This document shows, in pieces, positions 34,079 through 46,198 of a stretch of 64,000 bases of DNA. Origin of the DNA: Tragulus kanchil (Eukaryota; Chordata; Mammalia; Artiodactyla; Tragulidae); the NCBI GenBank assembly GCA_022376925.1, contig JAIOJX010000005.1:14226501-14290500 (forward strand), given 5' to 3'. The notes beneath the pieces were generated by a model, which saw only the letters and a program-made list of their open reading frames with translations, was not told the DNA's origin and did no database searches. A program made the translations under genes and the position numbers. Position 1 is the first letter of the stretch. Each line of letters opens with the position of its first letter.

Positions 34079-36302
34079 CCATGGAATTGCAGAACAGTTC
34101 GGCTGCAATTTGAGATTTAGGAAACCATGCTGGCTGACAAAACAGGAAGGGCTCTTAGTAGGATGCAGTGGATTTGCTCCCAGCTTGCAGCTCCTCCACG
34201 TGGCATCCACTGTAGTTCTTAGTGCAGGAACAGTCCCTCACATGTCCGGTCTCATTGATAATGTTCTAAAACATACTATTTCAAATGCTCCTCTGAGCTC
34301 TTGTTACAATTATTAAATGCTGACGTAATCCACTTGGTAATTCTCAAAGGTTGAAAGGAGCGCAATCCATTTATTAATGGATTGTAAGTCTTCCAGGGAG
34401 CGTCGCAAACATATATGGCAGCCTGGAGCCCAATACCTAGCCTTTCTCATACATTTCATTTTGACCTTATGTTCCCATAGAACATCATGGGAATTCTAAT
34501 GCCAGAAAAAGGACCAAATACAATGATGAATTTCTCTAAAAGGAACCTGGGGAGATAGGATGCTAAAGCATATTCAGTGGACTCCACATCTAAAAGTGAC
34601 CTGAGATAGGTCCTGGGAAATGAGTTAGGTTCCCAATCCTACCACCATCTCTCAGTGCATCAGCAAGAAAGAAGAAGTGTTGATGAATCCAAGCAGATAT
34701 GGAATAATGGAGAGAGGGTGATCTATGACTTAATCATGGTCTAGAAATACCACTTACACAATCACTGGACCTGGAAGGATCCTTACAGAATCTAGTTCAA
34801 TTTTTTTTTTCTTTTCATTTTGTAGACAGGAATCTCCGCCAAAGAGTTGCAAGGAATTGGCAGAGATTATACAACTGGTTGGTGGCAAATTCAGTCCTGA
34901 AAGCCAAGACTTCTATTTCTCAGTTCAATATGTGTTCTGTTTTGGCACCCACGGACATTTCCATGATAAGCAAAGTCCAATTCTAGAAGACCTTTCTCAT
35001 AGCCATCTTCACTCTTGGGATCTTATAAAGCAAGAGGAGAGAGTCTCTGACTGATCCATGTGTGTTTGGGAAACCAGTAGATATTCTTTATAACTAAGGT
35101 TTCAAGCTTCAGTGTATTTGGTTAATTTCGCTAGAGAGTGAGATGATATAGCTATCACACAATTTGGCTCAGCTCCTCCACGTGGGCAATCCATGGAATT
35201 GCAGAACAGTTCGGCTGCAATTTGAGATTTAGGAAACCATGCTGGCTGACAAAACAGGAAGGGCTCTTAGTAGGATGCAGTGGATTTGCTCCCAGCTTGC
35301 AGCTCCTCCACGTGGCATCCACTGTAGTTCTTAGTGCAGGAACAGTCCCTCACATGTCCGGTCTCATTGATAATGTTCTAAAACATACTATTTCAAATGC
35401 TCCTCTGAGCTCTTGTTACAATTATTAAATGCTGACGTAATCCACTTGGTAATTCTCAAAGGTTGAAAGGAGCGCAATCCATTTATTAATGGATTGTAAG
35501 TCTTCCAGGGAGCGTCGCAAACATATATGGCAGCCTGGAGCCCAATACCTAGCCTTTCTCATACATTTCATTTTGACCTTATGTTCCCATAGAACATCAT
35601 GGGAATTCTAATGCCAGAAAAAGGACCAAATACAATGATGAATTTCTCTAAAAGGAACCTGGGGAGATAGGATGCTAAAGCATATTCAGTGGACTCCACA
35701 TCTAAAAGTGACCTGAGATAGGTCCTGGGAAATGAGTTAGGTTCCCAATCCTACCACCATCTCTCAGTGCATCAGCAAGAAAGAAGAAGTGTTGATGAAT
35801 CCAAGCAGATATGGAATAATGGAGAGAGGGTGATCTATGACTTAATCATGGTCTAGAAATACCACTTACACAATCACTGGACCTGGAAGGATCCTTACAG
35901 AATCTAGTTCAATTTTTTTTTTCTTTTCATTTTGTAGACAGGAATCTCCGCCAAAGAGTTGCAAGGAATTGGCAGAGATTATACAACTGGTTGGTGGCAA
36001 ATTCAGTCCTGAAAGCCAAGACTTCTATTTCTCAGTTCAATATGTGTTCTGTTTTGGCACCCACGGACATTTCCATGATAAGCAAAGTCCAATTCTAGAA
36101 GACCTTTCTCATAGCCATCTTCACTCTTGGGATCTTATAAAGCAAGAGGAGAGAGTCTCTGACTGATCCATGTGTGTTTGGGAAACCAGTAGATATTCTT
36201 TATAACTAAGGTTTCAAGCTTCAGTGTATTTGGTTAATTTCTGTTCTAAGCCCCTGTAGATCGTGTCTAGATGATATAGCTATCACACAATTTGGCTCAG
36301 CT
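34079..36302 (+). repeat. Tandem duplication 12, offset 1,112 bases
   Basis: Copy 1 is 34079-35173 and copy 2 is 35191-36302. Copy 1 is corrupted near its end (about 35129-35142): about 30 bases present in copy 2 are replaced by a shorter unrelated run. The linker (with 35170-35185) echoes 16 bases found at 34188-34203. Confidence 0.95.
34225..34250 (+). repeat. Inverted repeat arm, 26 bases, partner at 37000-37025
   Basis: The segment is the exact reverse complement of 37000-37025 (26 of 26). Each arm is itself copied by a large duplication (about 35337-35362 and 38126-38151). Flanking sequence is not obviously similar. A match this long is far beyond chance, so the two arms share ancestry or function, for example two fragments of one unnamed old repeat in opposite orientations. 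Confidence 0.8.
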
Positions 36303-36521
36303 GGAATCCTCTTTTCATGAAATAGCAGGGAAGACTGGTACATAGGGATTAAAAAGTATTGGTGACGGAGAACAGGGCATCTTAATACAATAAATTTCCA
36401 CCCTAAGCCTTTCTGGTCTAAGAATTTCTCCAGGCTTTGACTGAAGAGAGGGGTGAGGAGCAAAAAGGGCTTTTTATCTTCTTAGTAAAAGGAAGTACAC
36501 AAAAACACTTAAGACTGTCTC

Positions 36522-38774
36522 AATTTCTTGAAATCTTGATTTTGCTTAGTTTAAGTTTATACAGGACTAATTATCTCCTTGTTTGAATGACCCATACCAT
36601 CATACATCACTTTTCCAGTGGGTACATATGTTTGCTAACAAAAACTACTCTCAGTCAACTATTCAACTAATGTTATTATTTGCTGTTATTTTTTTTTAAG
36701 AAAGTTAATCAGTAAGCTTCATATCTACTTTAGCAATAAGGTCTAAATTTTGAATTTCTGTTCAGCCTTTTGATCTGTTATTTCTGTCTGTGACTTCAGC
36801 AATGTTTTATTCTTTTTTTTTTATGGTGAAGAAATATTGACTTTCTTTGCTGTGAGAGTCAGTTGGAACCTTTTGACTACTCTGGCTGATTTTACTGGCT
36901 CTCTCCATTGTCCAGTTGCAGATTAGTGAGTGGGGGAGGACAGAATTATCTTAAGTGAATTATTTTGAGGAGAGCAGTAATGAAGGTCCACTTCATTACA
37001 CCGGACATGTGAGGGACTGTTCCTGTGATCCAGATTTGATTATCTAGCTAATACCACTGGGGACATTTGCAGGTTTAATAATTACATCTCAAGGCCCAAA
37101 GAAAAAAAAGAAGAAAAATTACATTCACTACATTTTCACATGCAGCCTTTCAGAAAGTTACTATGTGAAAGCCCGTTTGGCTGCTTTAAAAAAAAAAAAA
37201 AAAAAGATTGATATCAAGATTCTGCTTTAGGAGTTCAAGCTCAGTTGACACTTTGTTCTTAAAAAAAAAAAAAAAAAGTTAGATTTAAACAACGTTTTTG
37301 TGTAGAAGGGTCTAGTATTGCTTATCTGAAAGAGTGAAAAACCTAAGCTATTGATTTTCCCTTTCCTCTGGGAGGGCAGCATTAGGACTTTTTTTTTCCC
37401 CTAGAAAGTTTTGAGGCTCTGATTCATGTTAAAAGTGCCTTGTTCCATTATAAACCAACTCAGCTTTGAAGCTGTCTCAACTTCTAGGTCAAGGGCTCTC
37501 CCTGTGACCAGGCGCCAGTTTTATCCTTGGACTCCCATGATCCTCAGAAATAAATCCACTTTCCAGTAAAATCTTGTGACACCTCTGTTTTCCATAAAAG
37601 TATGCAGCCTGGGGTTGTGACATTATTTGGCATTTTAGGTAGAGAAGAATTTCTTGAAATCTTGATTTTGCTTAGTTTAAGTTTATACAGGACTAATTAT
37701 CTCCTTGTTTGAATGACCCATACCATCATACATCACTTTTCCAGTGGGTACATATGTTTGCTAACAAAAACTACTCTCAGTCAACTATTCAACTAATGTT
37801 ATTATTTGCTGTTATTTTTTTTTAAGAAAGTTAATCAGTAAGCTTCATATCTACTTTAGCAATAAGGTCTAAATTTTGAATTTCTGTTCAGCCTTTTGAT
37901 CTGTTATTTCTGTCTGTGACTTCAGCAATGTTTTATTCTTTTTTTTTTATGGTGAAGAAATATTGACTTTCTTTGCTGTGAGAGTCAGTTGGAACCTTTT
38001 GACTACTCTGGCTGATTTTACTGGCTCTCTCCATTGTCCAGTTGCAGATTAGTGAGTGGGGGAGGACAGAATTATCTTAAGTGAATTATTTTGAGGAGAG
38101 CAGTAATGAAGGTCCACTTCATTACACCGGACATGTGAGGGACTGTTCCTGTGATCCAGATTTGATTATCTAGCTAATACCACTGGGGACATTTGCAGGT
38201 TTAATAATTACATCTCAAGGCCCAAAGAAAAAAAAGAAGAAAAATTACATTCACTACATTTTCACATGCAGCCTTTCAGAAAGTTACTATGTGAAAGCCC
38301 GTTTGGCTGCTTTAAAAAAAAAAAAAAAAAAGATTGATATCAAGATTCTGCTTTAGGAGTTCAAGCTCAGTTGACACTTTGTTCTTAAAAAAAAAAAAAA
38401 AAAGTTAGATTTAAACAACGTTTTTGTGTAGAAGGGTCTAGTATTGCTTATCTGAAAGAGTGAAAAACCTAAGCTATTGATTTTCCCTTTCCTCTGGGAG
38501 GGCAGCATTAGGACTTTTTTTTTCCCCTAGAAAGTTTTGAGGCTCTGATTCATGTTAAAAGTGCCTTGTTCCATTATAAACCAACTCAGCTTTGAAGCTG
38601 TCTCAACTTCTAGGTCAAGGGCTCTCCCTGTGACCAGGCGCCAGTTTTATCCTTGGACTCCCATGATCCTCAGAAATAAATCCACTTTCCAGTAAAATCT
38701 TGTGACACCTCTGTTTTCCATAAAAGTATGCAGCCTGGGGTTGTGACATTATTTGGCATTTTAGGTAGAGAAGA
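36522..38774 (+). repeat. Tandem duplication 13, offset 1,126 bases
   Basis: Copy 1 is 36522-37647 and copy 2 is 37648-38774, abutting. Several long A and T runs occur in both. The unit is non-coding and carries one arm of the 26-base inverted match. Confidence 0.96.
37000..37025 (-). repeat. Inverted repeat arm, partner at 34225-34250
   Basis: Exact reverse complement of 34225-34250. Written on the plus strand it starts accggacatgtgagg. Confidence 0.8.
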
Positions 38775-39024
38775 AGGGAAAGAACACATCCTTATCACTG
38801 AGAGACAGAGCCATTCCTATGGATATCAGAGGGCAGCTGAGGTACCATACTCACGTTCCCTGTGGCATCTGGAACCCCAAAGCTTATTATGTATGTGGAA
38901 ATAAAGATACAAATGACTAGAAAGCGTCCTAACCCACATGTGGCATGGGTCAATATAGTCCATGAGTTGAAAAAGTGGCAAGTAGCTCAGCTCTTAGATC
39001 AAAATTTCTTCCTTGTGGCAAGAA

Positions 39025-39345
39025 AAAAAAATGAATGAATTTCCACTATACATAGCCATAGAGATGAATCTCACACTGTTGGAAAATAAAATAAATGACA
39101 CACAAAATAAGATCTCCTGTATTGTTCCAGTTGTATCAAGTTCAAAACCGCATAAGACTAATCTATCATGTTAGAATTAAATACATAGTTTACCCGTGAT
39201 GAGGGAAAGGACTGTGCCAGATAGGAGGCATGAAGATGCTTCCAGGGTTCCAGAAAATTCTATGTCTTGAACTGGGTGGTGGATCCAGAGGTGGATTCAC
39301 TTTGTGATAATCCATGAAGCCACATACCTGTGACCTCTGTGGTGT
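39025..39345 (+). mobile_element. Old L1 LINE 3' fragment
   Basis: Has 'gagatgaatctcacac', 'agttcaaaaccgcataagac', 'cttgaactgggtggtgg' and 'tcactttgtgataatccatg', in the order of old mammalian L1 3' ends, strongly diverged. Confidence 0.65.
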
Positions 39346-39559
39346 CTGTGATGATTTACCTCCATTCAAAAGTTTAAAGGTCATAGTCTCATGGGGAAAG
39401 GCAAATTTAAGAAGTAGTAGAAAAGCATTCTGGCTAATGAAATCCATGGATATTTTTTATAGAGAAACAGAAAATTCAAATGACCTAAAGGGAAAAAGTG
39501 TGTGAAACTTCAGTGTAGGGCGATGGGAACACTCCCACGCTGCTACAGGGAGTATTCAT

Positions 39560-40190
39560 CGCTACTGCAGTGTTTGGTTAACCCTCTGGCATTATCTATT
39601 AAAGACATACATATCTGGTGAATCATTCCCAATTCTGGATGTATATCCAATAGAAATATGTGCATGCGAGCACCAAAAGAAAAGCAACTCCAATCATAAT
39701 GGCCCCAAACTGAAAACGAGCTGTCTACCAACTGTAGAGTAGATGAAGTGTAGGATTAATAGATCCAACCTTGGAATACCATACAGTCTTGAAAATGAAT
39801 GAACCATAGTACCCTTAGCATGAAAGAAACTGAGAAACCTAATGTTAAAAGATAGAAATCTAATGTTAAAAGATACAGGTTTTAAAAAACATATGTTCCC
39901 ATTTACTTTAAGTCCAAAAACAGGAAAAGATAAATATGTAAAAGTATCAGTATACACTTGGATGGTAAAACTAAAGAAAAAGAAGAAAGAAGTTATCATA
40001 AAAGTAGGGGTGCTGGGAAGACAGTGGATTGTGAGAGAGAAGGGGTGGATGGAGGGCCCCTGGGTCATATTCTATTTCTTGATCTGAGTAGTGGTTATGC
40101 GAGGGCTCACTTTATAAAAATTTAGTAAACTACACTTTTATATATCATGCACTTTCTCTCATGTATATTTCACAATGAAAAGGGTCTAAA
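39560..40190 (+). mobile_element. Old L1 LINE 3' end, first copy
   Basis: 'catggccccaaactg'-like text, 'gaataccatacagtcttgaa', 'tctatttcttgatctgagta' and 'catgtatatttcacaatgaa' follow the L1 3' UTR order. No intact ORF2. Confidence 0.7.
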
Positions 40191-40676
40191 AATCACATGA
40201 AACCCAATTACTCAGAGACAGTTACCAGTTTAACACTTTGATATGTATATTTCCAGACCTTCTTTAATGCAGTATGTGGCTTTGTAGCCTTTAATTTTTG
40301 TTTTCTTTAATGATAGGATCTCTCAGAAGAAACTCTTGGCTTTTTTTGTTTGTTTTCAATTTCCATTTAATTTTAACTAAGAATAAATATCATACAAGTT
40401 TTATGCCCCACTGGAAGGCTAAAGCCATGGAGTGGCTTTCAGGAAATTAGGTTGCTTTAACCTAAGCTACAGTGAAAAATAATTTCCATGGCTCATGGGA
40501 GACTTTTCCTTCTCTCGGCAAATTTAAGAAGTAGTAGAAAAGCATTCTGGCTAATGAAATCCATGGATATTTTTTATAGAGAAACAGAAAATTCAAATGA
40601 CCTAAAGGGAAAAAGTGTGTGAAACTTCAGTGTAGGGCGATGGGAACACTCCCACGCTGCTACAGGGAGTATTCAT

Positions 40677-41307
40677 CGCTACTGCAGTGTTTGGTTAACC
40701 CTCTGGCATTATCTATTAAAGACATACATATCTGGTGAATCATTCCCAATTCTGGATGTATATCCAATAGAAATATGTGCATGCGAGCACCAAAAGAAAA
40801 GCAACTCCAATCATAATGGCCCCAAACTGAAAACGAGCTGTCTACCAACTGTAGAGTAGATGAAGTGTAGGATTAATAGATCCAACCTTGGAATACCATA
40901 CAGTCTTGAAAATGAATGAACCATAGTACCCTTAGCATGAAAGAAACTGAGAAACCTAATGTTAAAAGATAGAAATCTAATGTTAAAAGATACAGGTTTT
41001 AAAAAACATATGTTCCCATTTACTTTAAGTCCAAAAACAGGAAAAGATAAATATGTAAAAGTATCAGTATACACTTGGATGGTAAAACTAAAGAAAAAGA
41101 AGAAAGAAGTTATCATAAAAGTAGGGGTGCTGGGAAGACAGTGGATTGTGAGAGAGAAGGGGTGGATGGAGGGCCCCTGGGTCATATTCTATTTCTTGAT
41201 CTGAGTAGTGGTTATGCGAGGGCTCACTTTATAAAAATTTAGTAAACTACACTTTTATATATCATGCACTTTCTCTCATGTATATTTCACAATGAAAAGG
41301 GTCTAAA
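40677..41307 (+). mobile_element. Old L1 LINE 3' end, second copy
   Basis: Copy of 39560-40190 in the second duplication unit. Confidence 0.7.
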
Positions 41308-41904
41308 AATCACATGAAACCCAATTACTCAGAGACAGTTACCAGTTTAACACTTTGATATGTATATTTCCAGACCTTCTTTAATGCAGTATGTGGCTTT
41401 GTAGCCTTTAATTTTTGTTTTCTTTAATGATAGGATCTCTCAGAAGAAACTCTTGGCTTTTTTTGTTTGTTTTCAATTTCCATTTAATTTTAACTAAGAA
41501 TAAATATCATACAAGTTTTATGCCCCACTGGAAGGCTAAAGCCATGGAGTGGCTTTCAGGAAATTAGGTTGCTTTAACCTAAGCTACAGTGATTCATAAA
41601 CCAATCTGCAGGATTTTGCCATGGCTCATGGGAGACTTTTCCTTCTCTCTTAATAACACTGCTGCTTCAAAAGAGAAAAGCCTCTTTCTACCTCTTCAGA
41701 GTGCTGTCATTTCAAAAAGGAAGGCCAGGCAATGAGGGGAAAGGCCAGGATGGGAGTGGTCAGGAGGTTTGTGGGGAGGAGGAGGAGGTCACCCTAAAAT
41801 GTATTCTAATACGCCTCATGCTGAGCCTGGCCTGGGAAACATAAAGTACTGAAATCGATCAAAAAATGATCTGGGTGCTTTTTTATTTTTTTTTTTTTTA
41901 ATGT

Positions 41905-42290
41905 TGTTCCATTGCTTTCCTTGCCCAAAGGGCAGTCCAAGTTTTCTTTCCTCTGCCTGGAACATGCTGGCTCACCCCCTCGCCCAATCAGCAAGCATCC
42001 TCCACTGTTCTCCTTTATCCTTTTCATCATCTGCATAGTTCATCCTTCTCATCATTACCCAATTGAAGAAACCTTCTATCAAGACCCAAGTGAGAGCTTC
42101 ATGGCACCCTGAACCTACCACATCACAGAACTGGTCACCTTATTTTGAAATTGCCTATTTTCTTGCCCACAAATACTCTGCTAATCCACAAACTTCATGC
42201 ATGCATATCCTTTATGCATACATGTCCATCTCATCGTCCTAACATCTGGCTCTACTCCATATTGGCACCCAATAAAGACAGTCATTGAAC
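41905..42290 (-). mobile_element. L2 LINE 3' fragment
   Basis: Reverse complement of L2: 'cctctgcctggaacatgctg', a pyrimidine-rich body, 'tgccctattttcttgcccac'-like text and 'cacccaataaagacagtcat'. Diverged. Confidence 0.7.
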
Positions 42291-42378
42291 GGGTGAAAAG
42301 TGGTTGTGAAATGAGATGGGGTGTGGGGAGTGGGGTTGCTTTCCCAACTCACTTCACCCACGGAACACAAATGGCTTC

Positions 42379-42738
42379 AAAGAATCCAGTCAGGGCTTCC
42401 CCTGGTGGTCCAGTGGTTAAGGACACCGCCCTGCAGTGCAAGGGGCGCCAGTTCGAGCCCTGGCCTGGTAAGATCCCACGTGTCGCGGAGCGGCTGGACT
42501 GATGTGTCCAATCACCGAGCCGGAGCTCTGGAGCGCATGCGCCCAGAGCCAGCGCTCTGCGACAACAGAGGCCACTGTGATGGGAGGCCCACAGGAGTCA
42601 AGGAATGAAGACAAATGAAAATGGAGAAATGAAAGACCAATAGAAGTGGCCCGCCCACTCCCCTCCCTCCCCAACCCGACCCCTGCCCAAAGTAAATAAA
42701 TAAATAAATCTTTAAAAAAAAAAAAAAGAATCCAGTCA
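42379..42738 (+). mobile_element. Young CHR-type SINE with 14-base target-site duplication
   Basis: The element (42393-42724) is very similar to the one at 23597-23920, including gcatgcgcccagagccagcg and the long purine-rich extension before (AAAT)n. It is flanked by aaagaatccagtca at 42379-42392 and 42725-42738. Confidence 0.95.
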
Positions 42739-42804
42739 ACCTAACACCAGATGGTGTGAAGCTCTAAAATCTATAACTGCTTCATTTCAAATACTAGCAA
42801 TAGC

Positions 42805-42985
42805 CATTGCATTTGTATCTTGTTTGATAGTTCGCTAAGCAGGCTCATGTATCTTGTTCAATTCCAACAATAAAACCTCTAAGACAAACTGGAAACCTAT
42901 TGACGTCACTATTTTACAGATGGGAAAACTGAGAGGGTTTAAGTAACTAGCCGCATATTATATGATTATTTTTTAGTCTAAGCTG
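42805..42985 (+). mobile_element. MIR SINE
   Basis: 'attttacagatgggaaaact', 'gagagggtttaagtaactag' and preceding text follow the MIR core. Confidence 0.75.
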
Positions 42986-43551
42986 GGAACGGGTAACCCC
43001 TTAGGGCTGCAACTGTATACCACACTCAGTCATATTTTTAGGCAATAGGGACATAAATATGTGACACCATTATAATCTTTTTACCTTTTAGTAGATATTT
43101 CCTTTTATTTCAAAGCATTTTTTAGCTTTATATTTATCACAAAACTAGCACATTTGAAATAAAAAAGATGAGGGCAAATAAGAAAATGAAAATCACTTCT
43201 GATCACATTAGATAGAATATCTGTTGTTACACCATTTCCATAACTGACTACATACTAAGTCTGGATAGAGTTTTTCTAGAGTGAGAACTCCCCTCCCACC
43301 CTCTCCTAATTTTTTACCCCCACTCTGTTCTTTATCTTCAAATTTTCCTGAGCTATTCTTGCCCATTTGCTCTTTTATTTGAATTTGAGAATTAGGTTTT
43401 ACTGAAACTCTGTTGGGATTTTTATTGGATTTGCATTCTTTTTATAGATTAATTGGAATAGAATTGAACATTTTACTATCTTGGTTCATGTCTTTCATAA
43501 ACACAGTATATTTCTCCATTAATTTATGTCTATTTTTAATGTCTTTTTAAA

Positions 43552-43658
43552 AATATATGGAAAGCTTCAGAAATTTGCATGTCATTTTTGCACAGGGGCT
43601 GTGTTCATCTTCTCTGTACTGTTCCAACTTCAGTATATAGGTTGTCAAAGCAAGCATT
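43552..43658 (-). pseudogene. U6 snRNA pseudogene
   Basis: Read on the minus strand, this matches spliceosomal U6 RNA over its whole length: the 5' region (gcttgctttgacaac, expected gctcgcttcggcagc), 'atatactgaagttggaac', 'acagagaagatgaacacagc', 'ccctgtgcaaaaatgaca', 'tgcaaatttctgaagc' and a T-rich end. Many substitutions, including in the ACAGAGA-adjacent and AGC regions, show it is not functional. U6 copies of this kind are retroposed or old polymerase III gene copies. The name of a specific locus cannot be assigned. Confidence 0.9.
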
Positions 43659-43943
43659 CAGAAGAATTTTTCTTTTAACTGTTGGATTATATCAGGAGAG
43701 AAAGGTAACATTCTTCACACTCTTTATGAAACTGAAAGAGAGATTAATCTGGACTAAATATTTCTATCAAACATAAAAGTATTTGGTTGTGTGCTGAAGA
43801 TGGGAAAATGTTTCTGATTTTGCTATCTTGCTCCTTCTATCGTCAAAATGGTAGCTCTTTTTAAAAAAGTTATTTATGGGTTTTTTGTTGTTGTTAAAAG
43901 AGAGGTAACCAATTATTTACTTTTGTGTGTGTCAGGCCTTTTT

Positions 43944-44225
43944 TAATGTTATTCATTTATTTATTTTGGCCACTTCTATTGGTCTTTCATTTATTCCATC
44001 TTTGTTCTTTGGCCTGTGTGGGCCTCCCATTGCAGTGGCCCCTCGCTGCAGAGCACTGGCTCTGGGCACATGTGCTCCAGAGCTCCAGCTCGGCAGTTGG
44101 GCACATCAGTCCAGCCACTCCACGGCACGTGGGATCTTCCCAGGCCAGGGATCGAAGCGGCGCCCCTTGCACTGCAAGGTGGTGTCCTTACCCACTGGAC
44201 CACCAGGGAAGCCCCTAATGTTATT
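43944..44225 (-). mobile_element. CHR-type SINE with target-site duplication
   Basis: The reverse-orientation element ends accaccagggaagcccc at its head and has catgtgctccagagctccag within. It is shorter than those at 23597 and 42393. Flanked by taatgttatt at 43944-43953 and 44216-44225. Confidence 0.92.
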
Positions 44226-44748
44226 TATTTTTTAATTGGTGGAATAAGGCTAAATATGTGACACCATTATAATCTTTTTACCTTTTAGTAGATATTTCCT
44301 TTTATTTCAAAGCATTTTTTAGCTTTATATTTATCACAAAACTAGCACATTTGAAATAAAAAAGATGAGGGCAAATAAGAAAATGAAAATCACTTCTGAT
44401 CACATTAGATAGAATATCTGTTGTTACACCATTTCCATAACTGACTACATACTAAGTCTGGATAGAGTTTTTCTAGAGTGAGAACTCCCCTCCCACCCTC
44501 TCCTAATTTTTTACCCCCACTCTGTTCTTTATCTTCAAATTTTCCTGAGCTATTCTTGCCCATTTGCTCTTTTATTTGAATTTGAGAATTAGGTTTTACT
44601 GAAACTCTGTTGGGATTTTTATTGGATTTGCATTCTTTTTATAGATTAATTGGAATAGAATTGAACATTTTACTATCTTGGTTCATGTCTTTCATAAACA
44701 CAGTATATTTCTCCATTAATTTATGTCTATTTTTAATGTCTTTTTAAA

Positions 44749-44855
44749 AATATATGGAAAGCTTCAGAAATTTGCATGTCATTTTTGCACAGGGGCTGTG
44801 TTCATCTTCTCTGTACTGTTCCAACTTCAGTATATAGGTTGTCAAAGCAAGCATT
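44749..44855 (-). pseudogene. U6 snRNA pseudogene, second copy
   Basis: Identical copy of 43552-43658 in the second unit of the 1,197-base duplication. The shared flanks show it is not a separate retroposition. Confidence 0.88.
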
Positions 44856-45140
44856 CAGAAGAATTTTTCTTTTAACTGTTGGATTATATCAGGAGAGAAA
44901 GGTAACATTCTTCACACTCTTTATGAAACTGAAAGAGAGATTAATCTGGACTAAATATTTCTATCAAACATAAAAGTATTTGGTTGTGTGCTGAAGATGG
45001 GAAAATGTTTCTGATTTTGCTATCTTGCTCCTTCTATCGTCAAAATGGTAGCTCTTTTTAAAAAAGTTATTTATGGGTTTTTTGTTGTTGTTAAAAGAGA
45101 GGTAACCAATTATTTACTTTTGTGTGTGTCAGGCCTTTTT

Positions 45141-45422
45141 TAATGTTATTCATTTATTTATTTTGGCCACTTCTATTGGTCTTTCATTTATTCCATCTTT
45201 GTTCTTTGGCCTGTGTGGGCCTCCCATTGCAGTGGCCCCTCGCTGCAGAGCACTGGCTCTGGGCACATGTGCTCCAGAGCTCCAGCTCGGCAGTTGGGCA
45301 CATCAGTCCAGCCACTCCACGGCACGTGGGATCTTCCCAGGCCAGGGATCGAAGCGGCGCCCCTTGCACTGCAAGGTGGTGTCCTTACCCACTGGACCAC
45401 CAGGGAAGCCCCTAATGTTATT
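45141..45422 (-). mobile_element. CHR-type SINE, second copy
   Basis: Copy of 43944-44225, including its target-site duplication. Confidence 0.92.
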
Positions 45423-45580
45423 TATTTTTTAATTGGTGGAATAAGGCTTTACAATTTTGTGTTGGTTTCTGCCCTATAGCAACATGAGTCAGTCATAATT
45501 TGGTGTGTGTGTGTGTGTGTGTGTGTGTGCTTATTCCTTCCCTCCTGAGCCTCTTTCGCCTCCCCTCATATTTATGTTTA
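45414..45580 (-). mobile_element. Ruminant L1 3'-end fragment
   Basis: ttttttaattggtggaataa, 'acaattttgtgttggtttct', 'caacatgagtcagtcata' and 'ccttccctcctgagcctc' match the reverse complement of the ruminant L1 3' region. Interrupted by a TG microsatellite. Confidence 0.7.
45502..45529 (+). repeat. (TG)n microsatellite
   Basis: Uninterrupted TG repeat within the L1 fragment. Confidence 0.95.
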
Positions 45581-45589
45581 TTTTATTTT

Positions 45590-45740
45590 ATTTTTAAATT
45601 TTGGCTGCACTGGATCTTTTGAGTCTAGAGCCCTTGGCTTTAGCAGTTATGCCTGCTGGTCGCCCCGAGGCATGTGCGAGCTTAGTCCCCTGACCAACCT
45701 GAGTCTCCTGCATTGGAAGGATTCCCGCTAGGGAAGTCCC
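45590..45740 (-). mobile_element. CHR-type SINE, diverged
   Basis: Reverse orientation: ttttggctgcactggatctt, 'cttagtcccctgaccaacct', 'gagtctcctgcattggaagg' and 'gctagggaagtccc'. Old copy. Confidence 0.8.
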
Positions 45741-45806
45741 AAAGTGGAAACTCTTTCGTGGTCTTGACAGAGGTATGCAGCAGGACGAAAAGGGTGGGAA
45801 GACGGG

Positions 45807-45834
45807 CAAAGGAAAGGAAAGGAAAGGAAAAGAA
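45807..45834 (+). repeat. (GGAAA)n simple repeat
   Basis: About four to five copies of a GGAAA unit. Confidence 0.9.
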
Positions 45835-45969
45835 GATGGTCAAACATGACTTGGAAGAAGGCTAGGGAGCAGGGCCAGCTGATCCGGCAGGGGAAATGGG
45901 TGGAGAGCAGTGGAGTGGGGGGAGAAAAATGGGGAGAAGACAAGGACAAGCATAGAGTCTCTGAGTTCT

Positions 45970-46090
45970 GCTCTTCCAGAAAACCAGCTGCATCGCTTGG
46001 GATCTTGTTAGAAATCCAGAATATTGGCCCCAACTCATATTTAGCCAATCAGAATCTTCATTTTAATAAGATCCCCAGGCAATTCTTATG
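45970..46090 (+). mobile_element. MER5-type DNA transposon fragment
   Basis: 'gggatcttgttagaaatcca', 'cagaatcttcattttaataa' and 'gatccccaggcaattcttat' match MER5A/B order. Confidence 0.75.
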
Positions 46091-46198
46091 CGCGTAAAAG
46101 TTCCAGAAGCTCTCAGTCGCCCCCAGCCAGTCCGAGCCAGTCCTGATCAATGTCATCAGCCTTAGACCTATTAATAGATGAAACTGGTTTGGTTGCCT

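Larger units (their letters stand above)
39400..41650 (+). repeat. Tandem duplication 14, offset 1,117 bases
   Basis: Copy 1 is 39400-40516 and copy 2 is 40517-41650. About 45 bases before the junction copy 1 lacks some 15 bases that copy 2 has (copy 1 around 40474-40487; copy 2 around 41590-41618). The rest is nearly identical. Confidence 0.96.
43054..45447 (+). repeat. Tandem duplication 15, offset 1,197 bases
   Basis: Copy 1 is 43054-44250 and copy 2 is 44251-45447, abutting and nearly identical. This is the longest unit. It carries a U6 pseudogene and a CHR SINE, both therefore doubled. Confidence 0.96.

Noticed and set aside
33942..34316. 124-codon plus-strand frame next to the candidate exon
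   Set aside because: No recognisable similarity or signal. The second duplication copy shows only a truncated form because it starts at the junction.
43552..44855. Functional U6 snRNA genes
   Set aside because: Substitutions occur through the conserved core, and no upstream proximal sequence element or TATA box at the expected spacing was recognised.
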